Positions 17,600 to 26,362 of a stretch of 64,000 nt of DNA are shown here, piece by piece. Source of the stretch: Blastopirellula retiformator (lineage in GTDB: Bacteria > Planctomycetota > Planctomycetia > Pirellulales > Pirellulaceae). The position numbers and the translations under genes were made by a program. Location: positions 66,878-130,877 of the forward strand of contig NZ_SJPF01000008.1 of NCBI RefSeq assembly GCF_007859755.1, written 5' to 3'. Position 1 is the first letter of the stretch; every line of letters begins with the position of its first letter. Below the pieces are notes generated by a model, which had not been told where the DNA came from, ran no database searches, and saw only the letters and a list, made by a program, of their open reading frames with translations.

Positions 17600-18132
17600 G
17601 GGGATTTGTCTCCTGCGATTTACTTGCCGCCCGGCAAAAAGTAAGTACGTGTTTCTTTATCAGCGACGCGAAACTGCGATCCGCTTCTTGTACTTACGTT
17701 ACAGCTATGTCGCGTCAAGCAATTCGACTCGGATTCAAGATGCGTTGCGCCTAATATCCATGAGAAGAGGAATTTCCTGGGCGGGATGTAACTGATTTTT
17801 CGATTGCAACGAATGCTAGCAGGATGCCGCCCCTTCAAATTATCCATCACTCCCTGTCTGTTTGGCGACGACATTTTATCTAGTCGAACTATCTCAAGAT
17901 GGTGACCCAGATTGACGATAAGTTACGACATCCAGGTAATGCTTGGGAAAGCTGGGAAGACTGTGCGCGACAGCATCGCCACACTTTCCCCTCCCTGCGT
18001 CATCTGGAGCGGTCGGAGGATTCTGCACGGATTTTTCGGATTTGAGGGCTAAGGACACGGCGAGCGCTTCGCCAAACCAGGCCAGGCCCTTTGTCACAAC
18101 ACAGCGATTCTGTCAGCTAAGGAGAATTGGAA
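17600..18132. other. 530-bp gap between divergent pseudopilin and YTV-protein genes
   Basis: No credible gene. Short open frames here lack family features and ribosome-binding sites. One inverted repeat is visible: GTAAGTAC 17641-17648 with GTACTTAC 17690-17697, 40 bp upstream of the pseudopilin start, possibly an operator or RNA hairpin. AAGGAG at 18119-18124 is the ribosome-binding site of the next gene. Confidence 0.5.
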
Positions 18133-19671
18133 ATGAGAGCGTTTCTTTGGGCGCCGGTGCTTGCGGTACTGCTTACCGTAGGCTCGGTAACTACGGCTGA
18201 AGCGGGCTACTGCGGCCTGTTCAGCTTCCGTAACTGCTGCTGCTGCGAGCCGGTCAGCTATGAGTGCTGCAAGCAACAGTGCTATACGGTCAACAAGACC
18301 TGCAAAGAGGTCCAGTACGAAAAGCAAGAGATCACCTGCTACAAAACTGTGTACGACAAGGTGATGGAAGAGAAGACGATTGATTGCGTGCGTTACGAAA
18401 AGGAAACGCGCTACAAGGATTGCAGCTACACGGTTTGCAAGCCGGTCTACGAAACCAAAGTCCGCACTTGCACCTATACGGTCTGCAAGCCGGTTTGGGA
18501 AACGAAGACCAAAGAGATCAACTACACGGTCTGCAAGCCGGTCTGGGAAACCAAGACCAAGGACATCTGCTACACGGTGTGCAAGCCGGTTTGGGAAACC
18601 AAAACCAAGGACATTTGCTACACCACGTGCAAGCCGGTCTGGGAAACCAAGACCAAGGACATCTCGTACACGGTGTGCAAGCCGGTTTGGGAAACCAAAA
18701 CCAAAGACATTTGCTACACCACGTGCAAGCCGGTCTGGGAAACCAAGACCAAAGAGATCAACTACACGGTCTGCAAGCCGGTTTACGAAACGAAAACTCG
18801 TGAAGTTTGCCACACCGTTTGCAAGCCGGTCCACTACACCAAGACCATCAAGGTCAACTGCGGCCACTACGAAACCCAGGTCACCGAAATTCCGGGTCCT
18901 GTCGTGAAGAAGTGCGTCCAGGAACCGGGTTGCTGGACTTGGGATCCTTGCTGCTGCAAGTGCGTTTACTGCCCGGGCGAGACGAAAGTCGTCGAAGTCC
19001 AGTGCCCGCCGCGCAAGTGCTGCAAGAAGGTTTGGATTCCGGAAGTGAAGGAAAAGACGATCAACTGCGTTAAGTACGAACGCGAAGTGATCAAGAAAGA
19101 GTGCCCGTACACCGTCTGCAAGATGGTTCCGGAAACTCGCACCAAGACCTGCACCTACAAGGTGTGCCACATGGTCAAAGAAAACCACGTGAAGACCTGC
19201 ACCTACAAGGTTTGCAAGATGGTTCCGGAAACGGTCACCAAGACTTGCACCTACAAAGTGTGCCACATGGTCAAGGAAAACCACGTCAAGACCCGCACCT
19301 ACAAGGTTTGCAAGATGGTTCCGGAACAACGGACCAAGACCTGCACCTACAAGGTCTGCCACATGGTTCCCGAAACGCGTACCAAGGTTTGCACCTACAA
19401 GGTCTGCCACATGGAACGCGAAGTGAAGACCAAGGAAGTTCCGTACACCGTCTGCAAGATGGTTCCGGAAACCTGCACCAAGCAGGTGCCCTACACGGTC
19501 TGCAAGCCGGTCCACTACACGAAGACCGTTCAGGTTTGCAAGTGCGTGCCGCGTAAGGAAGCCTACACCGTGACGCGTTGCGTCCCGAAAGTGGTCTGCA
19601 AGACCGTCCCCGTGACGGTTTGCTGCCCGGCTCCTTGCTGCTGCAAGAGCGACTGTGGTTGCGGCGCCTAG
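18133..19671 (+). CDS. Secreted Cys-rich YTV-repeat protein (planctomycete cell-wall type)
   Basis: 512 residues from ATG 18133, 8 nt after AAGGAG. The signal peptide (WAPVLAVLLTVGSVTTAEA) is followed by a Cys-rich start (CCCCEPVSYECC). Then come two blocks of nine 16-residue units: block 1 (18424-18855) has the form YTVCKPVWETKTKDIC, block 2 (19105-19536) alternates YKVCKMVPETRTKTCT with YKVCHMVKENHVKTCT. Between and after the blocks lie further Cys clusters (CWTWDPCCCKC, CCPAPCCCKSDCGCG). YTV-repeat proteins are known from the cell wall of Rhodopirellula baltica. The protein is probably exported and crosslinked by disulfides. The reverse strand has a long open frame that is only a by-product of the repeats. 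Confidence 0.9.
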   Translation: MRAFLWAPVLAVLLTVGSVTTAEAGYCGLFSFRNCCCCEPVSYECCKQQCYTVNKTCKEVQYEKQEITCYKTVYDKVMEEKTIDCVRYEKETRYKDCSYTVCKPVYETKVRTCTYTVCKPVWETKTKEINYTVCKPVWETKTKDICYTVCKPVWETKTKDICYTTCKPVWETKTKDISYTVCKPVWETKTKDICYTTCKPVWETKTKEINYTVCKPVYETKTREVCHTVCKPVHYTKTIKVNCGHYETQVTEIPGPVVKKCVQEPGCWTWDPCCCKCVYCPGETKVVEVQCPPRKCCKKVWIPEVKEKTINCVKYEREVIKKECPYTVCKMVPETRTKTCTYKVCHMVKENHVKTCTYKVCKMVPETVTKTCTYKVCHMVKENHVKTRTYKVCKMVPEQRTKTCTYKVCHMVPETRTKVCTYKVCHMEREVKTKEVPYTVCKMVPETCTKQVPYTVCKPVHYTKTVQVCKCVPRKEAYTVTRCVPKVVCKTVPVTVCCPAPCCCKSDCGCGA

Positions 19672-19744
19672 TAACTAGGCCAAGAACGTCCAGCTTCCTC
19701 GACGCCTGTTGGCAGGATCGAGGTCCCTGGCCTGGTGGTAAGCG

Positions 19745-19778
19745 AGCGGTCCGAGTTTCGACTCGGGCCGCTTTTTTT
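19745..19778 (+). terminator. Intrinsic terminator after the YTV gene
   Basis: AGCGGTCCGAGT 19745-19756, TTCG loop, ACTCGGGCCGCT 19761-19772 (one G-T pair), then seven T. Confidence 0.9.
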
Positions 19779-19903
19779 GCGCGCCCTCAATTCTGCTGAA
19801 ACCAATCTGGTTTGTGGCGAGTTAGCCAGATAACGTTGACCTCGGCGAAGGAATTGCGCGAGAATTCCCTTTCTCTGCGACATTGTCCTCCAGGAGAACT
19901 GCG

Positions 19904-20881
19904 ATGAGCGCCGCCAGCGAGCCGACGACCGGTTCGATTGATCCCCCACAATCGACGCAACCGCCGCGCGGTAAGCGGTCAAAACCGGTTTTCGTACCAT
20001 TTCTTAAGACCGTCGTCCCCTGGCTGAGCGGATTGTTCCTCTTCGCGGTGACGATCACGGTCTTGGATTGGGGCTTCGGCTGGAACTTGCAGGTCGTCTC
20101 ACGAGCCCGAACCGTATTTGCAGCCGTTTATGTGACCAACCTGATTCGGTACGTGGTTGCCGCTGGAGGGGCGTTTCTGCTGTTTTACGTCGTTTTGCGA
20201 CGAATCGGCTGGGTGACGCCAATCCAAAAGAAGTTGGCCGCTGCACCGGACATGCGGCGCGAGATTTTCTACAGCATCGCGTCGCTGGCGGTCTTTGCTG
20301 GCGTTGGCGTCATCGTTTACTTAGGCAAGGTCGCCGGCGTCTTGCAATTCTACTACGGCGGCAATCCACTGACCGACTACTACTTCTGGTTCTCGGTGGT
20401 GGCGATGATCTTGATTCATGACGCCTGGTTTTATTGGTCGCATCGCTTGCTGCACACCAAGTTGTTGTACGCCAAGGTGCATCGCATCCATCACCTGAGT
20501 CACAATCCTACGCCTTGGGCCGCTTTCGCATTTCATCCGATCGAAGCGTTTGTCCAAGCGATCATTTTGCCGCTGGCGGCGATCGTTTTGCCGATGCATC
20601 CGCTGACGGTCGTGTTCTGGATGCTGTACATGACCGGAATGAATGTGTTCGGGCACCTGGGGTTTGAGCTGTTTCCCCACTGGTTTCTCCGTAGCCGTTG
20701 GTCGCGTTGGCATAACACCGGGGTTCACCACAACATGCATCATCGCTGCGTCAGTTCCAACTTCGGTCTCTACTTCAATTTCTGGGATCTTTGGTTCGGC
20801 ACCAATCATCCAGACTATTACGCCGAGTTTGAGCGAGTGACCGCGGCTTGCGCAAAAGACGCGAGCGACGAGCCGAATTGA
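19904..20881 (+). CDS. Sterol desaturase/fatty acid hydroxylase family membrane enzyme
   Basis: 325 residues from ATG 19904, 6 nt after AGGAGA. Four to five membrane segments and the three histidine clusters of the di-iron hydroxylase superfamily: HDAWFYWSHRLLH, KVHRIHHLSH and HNTGVHHNMHH. Such enzymes hydroxylate or desaturate sterol, carotenoid or fatty-acid chains using O2. The substrate cannot be told. The first 30 residues are Pro/Ser-rich and cytoplasmic. Single gene after the YTV terminator. Confidence 0.88.
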   Translation: MSAASEPTTGSIDPPQSTQPPRGKRSKPVFVPFLKTVVPWLSGLFLFAVTITVLDWGFGWNLQVVSRARTVFAAVYVTNLIRYVVAAGGAFLLFYVVLRRIGWVTPIQKKLAAAPDMRREIFYSIASLAVFAGVGVIVYLGKVAGVLQFYYGGNPLTDYYFWFSVVAMILIHDAWFYWSHRLLHTKLLYAKVHRIHHLSHNPTPWAAFAFHPIEAFVQAIILPLAAIVLPMHPLTVVFWMLYMTGMNVFGHLGFELFPHWFLRSRWSRWHNTGVHHNMHHRCVSSNFGLYFNFWDLWFGTNHPDYYAEFERVTAACAKDASDEPN

Positions 20882-21009
20882 TTCCCGCAGAAAACTTCGT
20901 CGTGATCCCCCTTTTTCTGGAAATATCTCTAGCCCCCTATTTGTATGGAATCTCGCTATTCCTATATTAGGGCCTGGGTATGATGTCGTCATGCCCCAGA
21001 TTGGGGCGT

Positions 21010-21501
21010 TCAAAACTTGGTGAGCGCCTTGGTCGCCAACCGAGCAAGTCGCGGATCGGACGATTGCGACGCTTGTTCGAGAGCCGCTTTCGCCGAAGCG
21101 GTTCGCACGCCAATTTGATCAATCGCCCAGACCGCTTTTTGCTGAACGGCTGTCGTTTGATCGCTTGTTATCGCGACTAGCAAGGCAGGTGCTTGTCGCT
21201 CGGCGGATGGACCGATGCGGCCCAATAATGTGGCCGCCCAATAACGGACGTCCGTCGCGGATGAACTCATTAACTGGGAAAGGGCGGAGGCATCCTCCGT
21301 CGCCGGAGTTTCCAACGCTTCCAGTGCGCCGACTGCCGATTCTCGAACCGTTTCCTCGGGATCAGCCGTCAGTCGACACAACGGAACCGCGGCGCTTCGC
21401 AACTCGGGTCCGATTTTCGCCAATTGTTCACACGCGTTCCGACGGACGGAAACGTCCTCGCTATTGAGGTGATCGATTAGCTGCGAGAGATCGGGCGCCA
21501 T
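21010..21501 (-). CDS. HEAT-repeat protein
   Basis: 163 residues, no signal peptide. It consists of about four alpha-helical HEAT/PBS-lyase-type repeats: DVSVRRNACEQLAKIG, EETVRESAVGALEALE, ATDVRYWAATLLGRIG and TTAVQQKAVWAIDQIG. Such repeats mediate protein-protein binding. It is transcribed away from the histidine kinase gene with 70 bp between the starts; a role as its partner is only a guess. Confidence 0.85.
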   Translation of the reverse strand: MAPDLSQLIDHLNSEDVSVRRNACEQLAKIGPELRSAAVPLCRLTADPEETVRESAVGALEALETPATEDASALSQLMSSSATDVRYWAATLLGRIGPSAERQAPALLVAITSDQTTAVQQKAVWAIDQIGVRTASAKAALEQASQSSDPRLARLATKALTKF

Positions 21502-21571
21502 TGCAGTTTCCTTTTATCCAGGACAGGGGTAAGGGGACGCACCCAGTTCCTTATCGAGAGGAGTTTTCTCC

Positions 21572-22669
21572 GTGACGACGGACGCTGCCCATCAATATAG
21601 CCAAGCTGCCAAAATCAACGAACTGATCTCTCGTCTCGATCTCGCGCAGAGTGAGCTTGGCGGAACTGTCGCCAACTTGCTTGATGCAATCGCTGCCGGG
21701 CCCGGAGAGGCGGTTTTGCTCGCCGAAGTCGATTCTCGCTGGACGTTGATTGCTGCGATCGACCGCGTCGGCACGATTTTGCCGGCGCTCGACAACGCAT
21801 TTGCCCTCGATGATTTCGCCTTGCTTGAGACGGTTCATCCTGACGATGTCTTGCGAGTCGCGACGACTGTCAAAGAGTCGCTAACCGAGCAGCGACCGTT
21901 TGACTTGCAATTTCGCGTTCGTCGCCGCGATGGCGATTGGCGGTTTGTGCGGGACCAAGGTCAAGTCATCGTCGACCGACGGACGCGTCCCCAGGCGGTT
22001 GTGCATCGCCTGACGCAAATCCCAGCCTCGACGGCGTCCGATTTTGGCGACGAAGCGAAGACGCTGCGCGAGCTGATTCGCCAACTCGAAACTGAACAGC
22101 GGATGACCGCCTGTGAGATTCACGATGGTTTCGTTCAATTGGCGACCGGCGCGTTGATGCACCTGGAAGCGTCGGACATCGTCAACGAAGAGACGTGTCA
22201 GGCGAAGCGTCTATTACGCGAGGCGCTGGGTGAAGCGCGACGCTTGATGGGAGGGTTACAGCCTTCTGGTTTAGAAGAAGCCGGAGTGCCGGCGGCGATT
22301 GACGATTTTTTGGCGACGGCCAACGGCTTTATCGACATTCCGGTTGCGCTGCATCTCGACGCCCAGTTTCCCCGGCTAACGCCAACAGAAGAATCGACTC
22401 TGTTCCGCATCTTGCAGGAAGCGATCAACAACGCCTGCAAACATAGCCAGTCCGAGCGGATTCGCGTCCGTTTGCGCTATCTCGACGGCATCGTGGACGC
22501 CGAAGTTCGCGACTGGGGACGTGGTTTTGAATGCGAAGAAACGAGCCATGGTGGGTTTGGCATGAGTAGCATGCGTCAGCGTGCGAAACTGCTTGGCGGC
22601 CGCATCCAAGTCACTAGCGCGCCTGGCGAAGGGACGATCATACGGTTCCGCTTTGAAGCGACCCGCTAG
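21572..22669 (+). CDS. PAS-domain sensor histidine kinase (NarL-type, HisKA_3)
   Basis: 365 residues from GTG 21572, preceded by GAGAGGAG. Residues about 50-150 look like a PAS/PAC sensor (HPDDVLRVATTVKESL, FRVRRRDGDWRFVRDQG). The dimerisation/phospho-acceptor domain has CEIHDGFVQLATGALMHLE with the HisKA_3 histidine. The ATPase domain has LQEAINNACKHSQSERI (N box) and DWGRGFE, GFGMSSMRQRAKLLGG (G boxes). No transmembrane segment, so it is cytoplasmic. No response regulator is adjacent: an orphan. Its TAG stop overlaps the convergent oxidoreductase stop in CTAG (22666-22669). Confidence 0.9.
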   Translation: MTTDAAHQYSQAAKINELISRLDLAQSELGGTVANLLDAIAAGPGEAVLLAEVDSRWTLIAAIDRVGTILPALDNAFALDDFALLETVHPDDVLRVATTVKESLTEQRPFDLQFRVRRRDGDWRFVRDQGQVIVDRRTRPQAVVHRLTQIPASTASDFGDEAKTLRELIRQLETEQRMTACEIHDGFVQLATGALMHLEASDIVNEETCQAKRLLREALGEARRLMGGLQPSGLEEAGVPAAIDDFLATANGFIDIPVALHLDAQFPRLTPTEESTLFRILQEAINNACKHSQSERIRVRLRYLDGIVDAEVRDWGRGFECEETSHGGFGMSSMRQRAKLLGGRIQVTSAPGEGTIIRFRFEATR

Positions 22670-23634
22670 TTGGCCTGCTGGGCGTCACGATAGATTTGGT
22701 CGATCACTTCGTTGACGCGTAGGCCAGTTTCTCCACTTGCCCGGGGGTCGCGTCCTTCGCTGACCGCCGCGACAAAGTCGGCGATTAGCGGAACGTTGAA
22801 ATTGGCGTTGGGGGCATGGTGCTCGACCTGGTCTCCCATCTCGTTGCGGATGATGAGCCGGCCCGAGTTGAGCGGCCCCAGGTCGGCGATGCCTTTCGTC
22901 CCGATTACGACAAACGAGTCGGGATCTTGCCCGGCGTCGAACAGGCAAGTGACGCTCGCCTGCAGACCGCCAGCGAATTGCAGTACGAAGTTGGCGACAT
23001 TTTCCACTTCGTGCGTCGATTTTCGCGAGCAAACTTCGCGGACATCAACTACGTCGCCAAACAGTCGCAGCAAGACGTCGATACGATGACTGCCGACATC
23101 CATGATCGGGCCTCCGCCTCCTTCGTTCATGGCGACGCGCCACGGAAGCGATCCATCCTCATTCGGCACAATCGGGGCCGAGCAGGCGATTTGCACGGCC
23201 AGGATCTCTCCCAATTGGCCCGACTTGATCAACTCGGCAAGGCGCGCCAGCGCCGGATAAAAGGGGCGATAGTAGGCGACCCCCAGCGTCCGCTTCACTT
23301 CTTTGGCGGCGTCGATCATCAGTCGACATTCCTGCGGATCAAGGGCCATTGGCTTTTCGACCAGCACATGTTTGCCGGCGGCAAGCGCTGCGAGCGTTTG
23401 CGGTAGATGCAGAGCGACCGGTGTGGCGATGTAGACGGCGTCGATATCTGCGTTGGCCAGCAGTTGGTCGGCCGAAGGGTAGCCGTGTGGTACGGAGAAG
23501 CCCGCGCAAAACTGCTGGAGTGCATCGGGATCGCGGCGGCAGACGGCCAGCAATTGGCAGCCGTCGACCGCTTGAATCGCGGCCGCAACCCGCTTCCGCA
23601 CCACGTCGCCGCATCCCAAGATTCCCCATCGCAT
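22666..23634 (-). CDS. Gfo/Idh/MocA family NAD(P)-dependent oxidoreductase
   Basis: 322 residues from ATG 23634. The N-terminal Rossmann motif WGILGCGDVVRKRVAAAI begins at residue 3, followed by the typical DAVYIATPVALH and GKHVLVEKPMALD with the conserved EKP lysine. The C-terminal domain has NEGGGGPIMDVGSHRIDVL, containing the active-site D and H of the family. The frame is open far upstream, but those residues do not resemble the family. Acts on a sugar or cyclitol derivative; exact substrate unknown. Confidence 0.92.
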   Translation of the reverse strand: MRWGILGCGDVVRKRVAAAIQAVDGCQLLAVCRRDPDALQQFCAGFSVPHGYPSADQLLANADIDAVYIATPVALHLPQTLAALAAGKHVLVEKPMALDPQECRLMIDAAKEVKRTLGVAYYRPFYPALARLAELIKSGQLGEILAVQIACSAPIVPNEDGSLPWRVAMNEGGGGPIMDVGSHRIDVLLRLFGDVVDVREVCSRKSTHEVENVANFVLQFAGGLQASVTCLFDAGQDPDSFVVIGTKGIADLGPLNSGRLIIRNEMGDQVEHHAPNANFNVPLIADFVAAVSEGRDPRASGETGLRVNEVIDQIYRDAQQAN

Positions 23635-23854
23635 CGTCACACGCTTTCCTTTCGCTCGAAGATCAAACTGCTGCTGACGAGTCTGTCGCACGGCGTTTCG
23701 AGAAGCAACCGGGGAAAGCCAATTGCTACAACCGGCGCGATTGGAAATATCGGGTCCGATTGGGAAAAGAACTCGCATTTCGGCGGCGAGAAAATTTGCG
23801 TGCCCCATAACGGTGAGGTAGCCTTGCTCGGTTTTTCTTTCCGGAGTAGGAAGC

Positions 23855-25966
23855 ATGCTGCAGATCATGAGGATCAACGCCGTTTGGGGCGTCGCCTGGA
23901 TTGCAGCCATCTTCTGCGCGCTGCAAGTCGGCTGCGTGACGCATGCCCGCGGCCGCTGGAATCCTCCGGTCATGGCGCCCCCCAATCCTGCAGCTGCGCC
24001 CCAGTCCTCGTGTTTCGGCGTGACGCAATGCGCGGCGACGTTGGAATTGATCGAGCCGGGGAACGCGCTGCCGATTCCCACAACGACCGAACCTGCCGAT
24101 TTACCGCCTGAGTTGCCCGCCGAGGGGTTCTGGCGCAACCCGAATCTAAACGTCGGTCCACAACGGCTTCCGGCCGTCGAGCCGGAGGCGCCGTCTCCGC
24201 TACCCAACGATCGAACCTGGGGCGAGTCGGTCACGCCGATACCGCGCCCCATTCCGCCGGGGCCGACCAAGTCGGGACCGATCGCCGAAATTGAAATCAA
24301 GCCGCCGCCGCGCGACGATCGTCTCATGCTGGCCGAAAGCTACTACGCCATGGCGATGGAAGCCGATCGGAAGCTGGACGAGCATGCGATGAGTTTCTAC
24401 CTCGACGCCATTCTGGGCGCGTGGGACTACATGCAGACGGCGCCGGTCGAACGAGATATCTCACTACAAACCGGACGCGCTTGGATCATTTATCATTCCA
24501 GCCTAGCGCGGCTGATTCATATCGCGGCGGCCACCGGTCGCTTTGAAAAAAATATCCGGGTGCGAGTCCCGGAAGATTATGGGTACCGAGTACTAGAAAT
24601 TGAATACGCGGGCTTCGCCTGGCGGGCCGATGAGTTTGACGAGTGGAACGTCGTCGGCGAGTACCAGTCAAAATACTTGCTGCATCATTACAAACGCCCT
24701 GGGCTGGGCGTGCCGCTGGTAATTGTCCGCAATCGTCGACCCGATGATCAGTTTTTGCCGGGGAAAACGCCGTTCAACGCGACCGCCGTGCTGCGGCCGG
24801 TGGATGACGAGTTTCGCAGCGACGTGACGATTCCGTGTCCCGATTCCGAGACGCATGTCGAGCGGATGGTTGGCACGCTGCAGCTGTTTAACCCGGACGA
24901 ATTCGACGATGTCGAGTTTCGCGAGTGCCAAACGGCGCTGGCCGCGGACTGGACGGCGCTGTTCGCCTACATGCTGAGTCACCCGCAGGCCGAACTACAG
25001 CGTTCTTCGCATCGTGGAATCGGCGAACCGGCTCCAGCCGGGTTGTTTATGCTCGAACCGCATCAGCCAGGGCGGATTCCGATAGTCTTTGTCCACGGAC
25101 TTCTATCGGCGCCCTATACCTGGGCGGCGATGGCGAACGAACTTTACGCCTATCCCGAACTCCATAAACGGTACGAGATCTGGGCTTTTCAATATCCGAC
25201 CGACGAACCCTTTTTGGCATCGGCGGCCGTGTTGCGGCGGCAACTCGACTGTGCGGTGCGGTGTAGTGATCCCGAGGGACGCGATCCTGCGCTCGACAAT
25301 ATGGTCGTCGTGGGGCATAGCATGGGCGGTTTAATCGCCAAGTTGCTGGCGGCGCCCAGCGGAAATACGTTGTGGGAACATGCCGCCTTCGTCCCGATCG
25401 AAGAAGTGGTCGCGCCGAAGGATGTGCGGATTCGGCTGCAGCAGAGCTTTTTCTTCTCAGCGACTCCGTACGTGAAAGACGTCATTTATATCGCGACTCC
25501 CCACGAGGGTTCCTCTTGGGCGCGACGTTGTTTGGGGCAAACGACCTCGCTGGTGATCGAAGGAATCGAGCATCGTGAGCAAACGCATCAGGAACTCGTG
25601 AATGAGAATCCGGCCGCATTTCGCGAAGAACTACGCCGCAGGCCGCCGACCAGCATCGACCTGTTGGAGCCCGACAGTCTGATCCTGAAAGGGATCTATC
25701 AGCTGGACGTGGCGCCGGAGGTGCGTGAGCATTCGATTATCGGCCGCGGCTGGTGGTCGATTCACGACGGCGCTTCCGATGGCGTGGTGCCGGTCAAAAG
25801 TGCCCGGCTTCCCGGCGTCGATTCAGAAGTGATGATTTCCGCCACCCACATGCATCTGAACAAGCACCCCGGTGCGATTTGCGAAGTGCTGCGGATCTTG
25901 CAGGTTCACGCCGATCAACTCCCCTGGGTTCAGCCACACCTGGTGGGGCAGTGTGAGCCTAAGTAG
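23855..25966 (+). CDS. Exported alpha/beta-hydrolase (lipase/PGAP1-like), large N-terminal region
   Basis: 703 residues. The N-terminus has a signal sequence (WGVAWIAAIFCALQVGC) ending in a lipobox-like Cys, so it may be a lipoprotein, though the box is imperfect. Residues 40-150 are Pro-rich; 150-400 form an unknown domain. The hydrolase follows: VFVHGLLSAPYTWAAMA near 410 (oxyanion loop), VVGHSMGGLIAKLLA near 485 (nucleophile Ser), and near the end SDGVVPVKSARL and ISATHMHLNKHP, which supply acid and His. It is divergent from the oxidoreductase with 220 bp between. Probably an esterase or lipase acting outside the cytoplasm. Start may be the ATG at 23867. Confidence 0.82.
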   Translation: MLQIMRINAVWGVAWIAAIFCALQVGCVTHARGRWNPPVMAPPNPAAAPQSSCFGVTQCAATLELIEPGNALPIPTTTEPADLPPELPAEGFWRNPNLNVGPQRLPAVEPEAPSPLPNDRTWGESVTPIPRPIPPGPTKSGPIAEIEIKPPPRDDRLMLAESYYAMAMEADRKLDEHAMSFYLDAILGAWDYMQTAPVERDISLQTGRAWIIYHSSLARLIHIAAATGRFEKNIRVRVPEDYGYRVLEIEYAGFAWRADEFDEWNVVGEYQSKYLLHHYKRPGLGVPLVIVRNRRPDDQFLPGKTPFNATAVLRPVDDEFRSDVTIPCPDSETHVERMVGTLQLFNPDEFDDVEFRECQTALAADWTALFAYMLSHPQAELQRSSHRGIGEPAPAGLFMLEPHQPGRIPIVFVHGLLSAPYTWAAMANELYAYPELHKRYEIWAFQYPTDEPFLASAAVLRRQLDCAVRCSDPEGRDPALDNMVVVGHSMGGLIAKLLAAPSGNTLWEHAAFVPIEEVVAPKDVRIRLQQSFFFSATPYVKDVIYIATPHEGSSWARRCLGQTTSLVIEGIEHREQTHQELVNENPAAFREELRRRPPTSIDLLEPDSLILKGIYQLDVAPEVREHSIIGRGWWSIHDGASDGVVPVKSARLPGVDSEVMISATHMHLNKHPGAICEVLRILQVHADQLPWVQPHLVGQCEPK

Positions 25967-26362
25967 TTGATTTGCGTGATTTTTTTGCTCTAAAGGGCTC
26001 GAAAGTCGCCGCTTGCGCAAGAGATTGATGTCTCGGGAATGATCTTTCGCGTGGCTTGCGAACTAACTGTGGTGGCCTTGGCGGCGATGCTCTCCAGACG
26101 GCCTGTTTGTTGTTTTGGGACATAATTTCGGCACAATCAGACATTAGTTGCGGAAATGTTCCCAATTCGACTCGTTGAAATCGCTAGCCAATGCTTTCCT
26201 CGCGCGTTCTCCTTCGACTATCATAGGAGCAACGCAGCCCCCACCCCTAGAGGAGCGGGATGGTAGATTTCTACGATTCCGCCACTATCCCACCCCCTCT
26301 CGACGTTCTCGCCGACGCGCGACACGTCCCATGTTTCCCACAATGCCGGAGCAGTGTACTTC
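25967..26362. other. Gap of about 395 bp, no gene seen
   Basis: Between two co-directional genes. Short open frames here have no family features. No convincing terminator follows the lipase gene and no promoter with both boxes is evident; an A/T-rich patch around 26125-26145 and CATAGGAGC at 26222-26230 are the only suggestive parts. Confidence 0.4.

Noticed and set aside
17641-17697. Inverted repeat as an insertion-sequence end
   Set aside because: Arms of 8 bp enclose only 41 bp with no transposase; more likely an operator or hairpin.
18094-19515. Long repetitive reading frame on the minus strand (about 470 codons)
   Set aside because: It is the mirror of the 48-bp repeats of the YTV gene, which has signal peptide, ribosome-binding site, known family and terminator on the plus strand.
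18424-19536. Regular 48-bp direct repeats, as in a CRISPR array
   Set aside because: The repeats are contiguous, in frame and degenerate at codon third positions; they encode the YTV units and there are no spacers or cas genes.
23635-24327. N-terminal extension of the Gfo/Idh/MocA oxidoreductase
   Set aside because: Open frame only; the Rossmann fold starts at ATG 23634 and the extension overlaps the divergent lipase-like gene.
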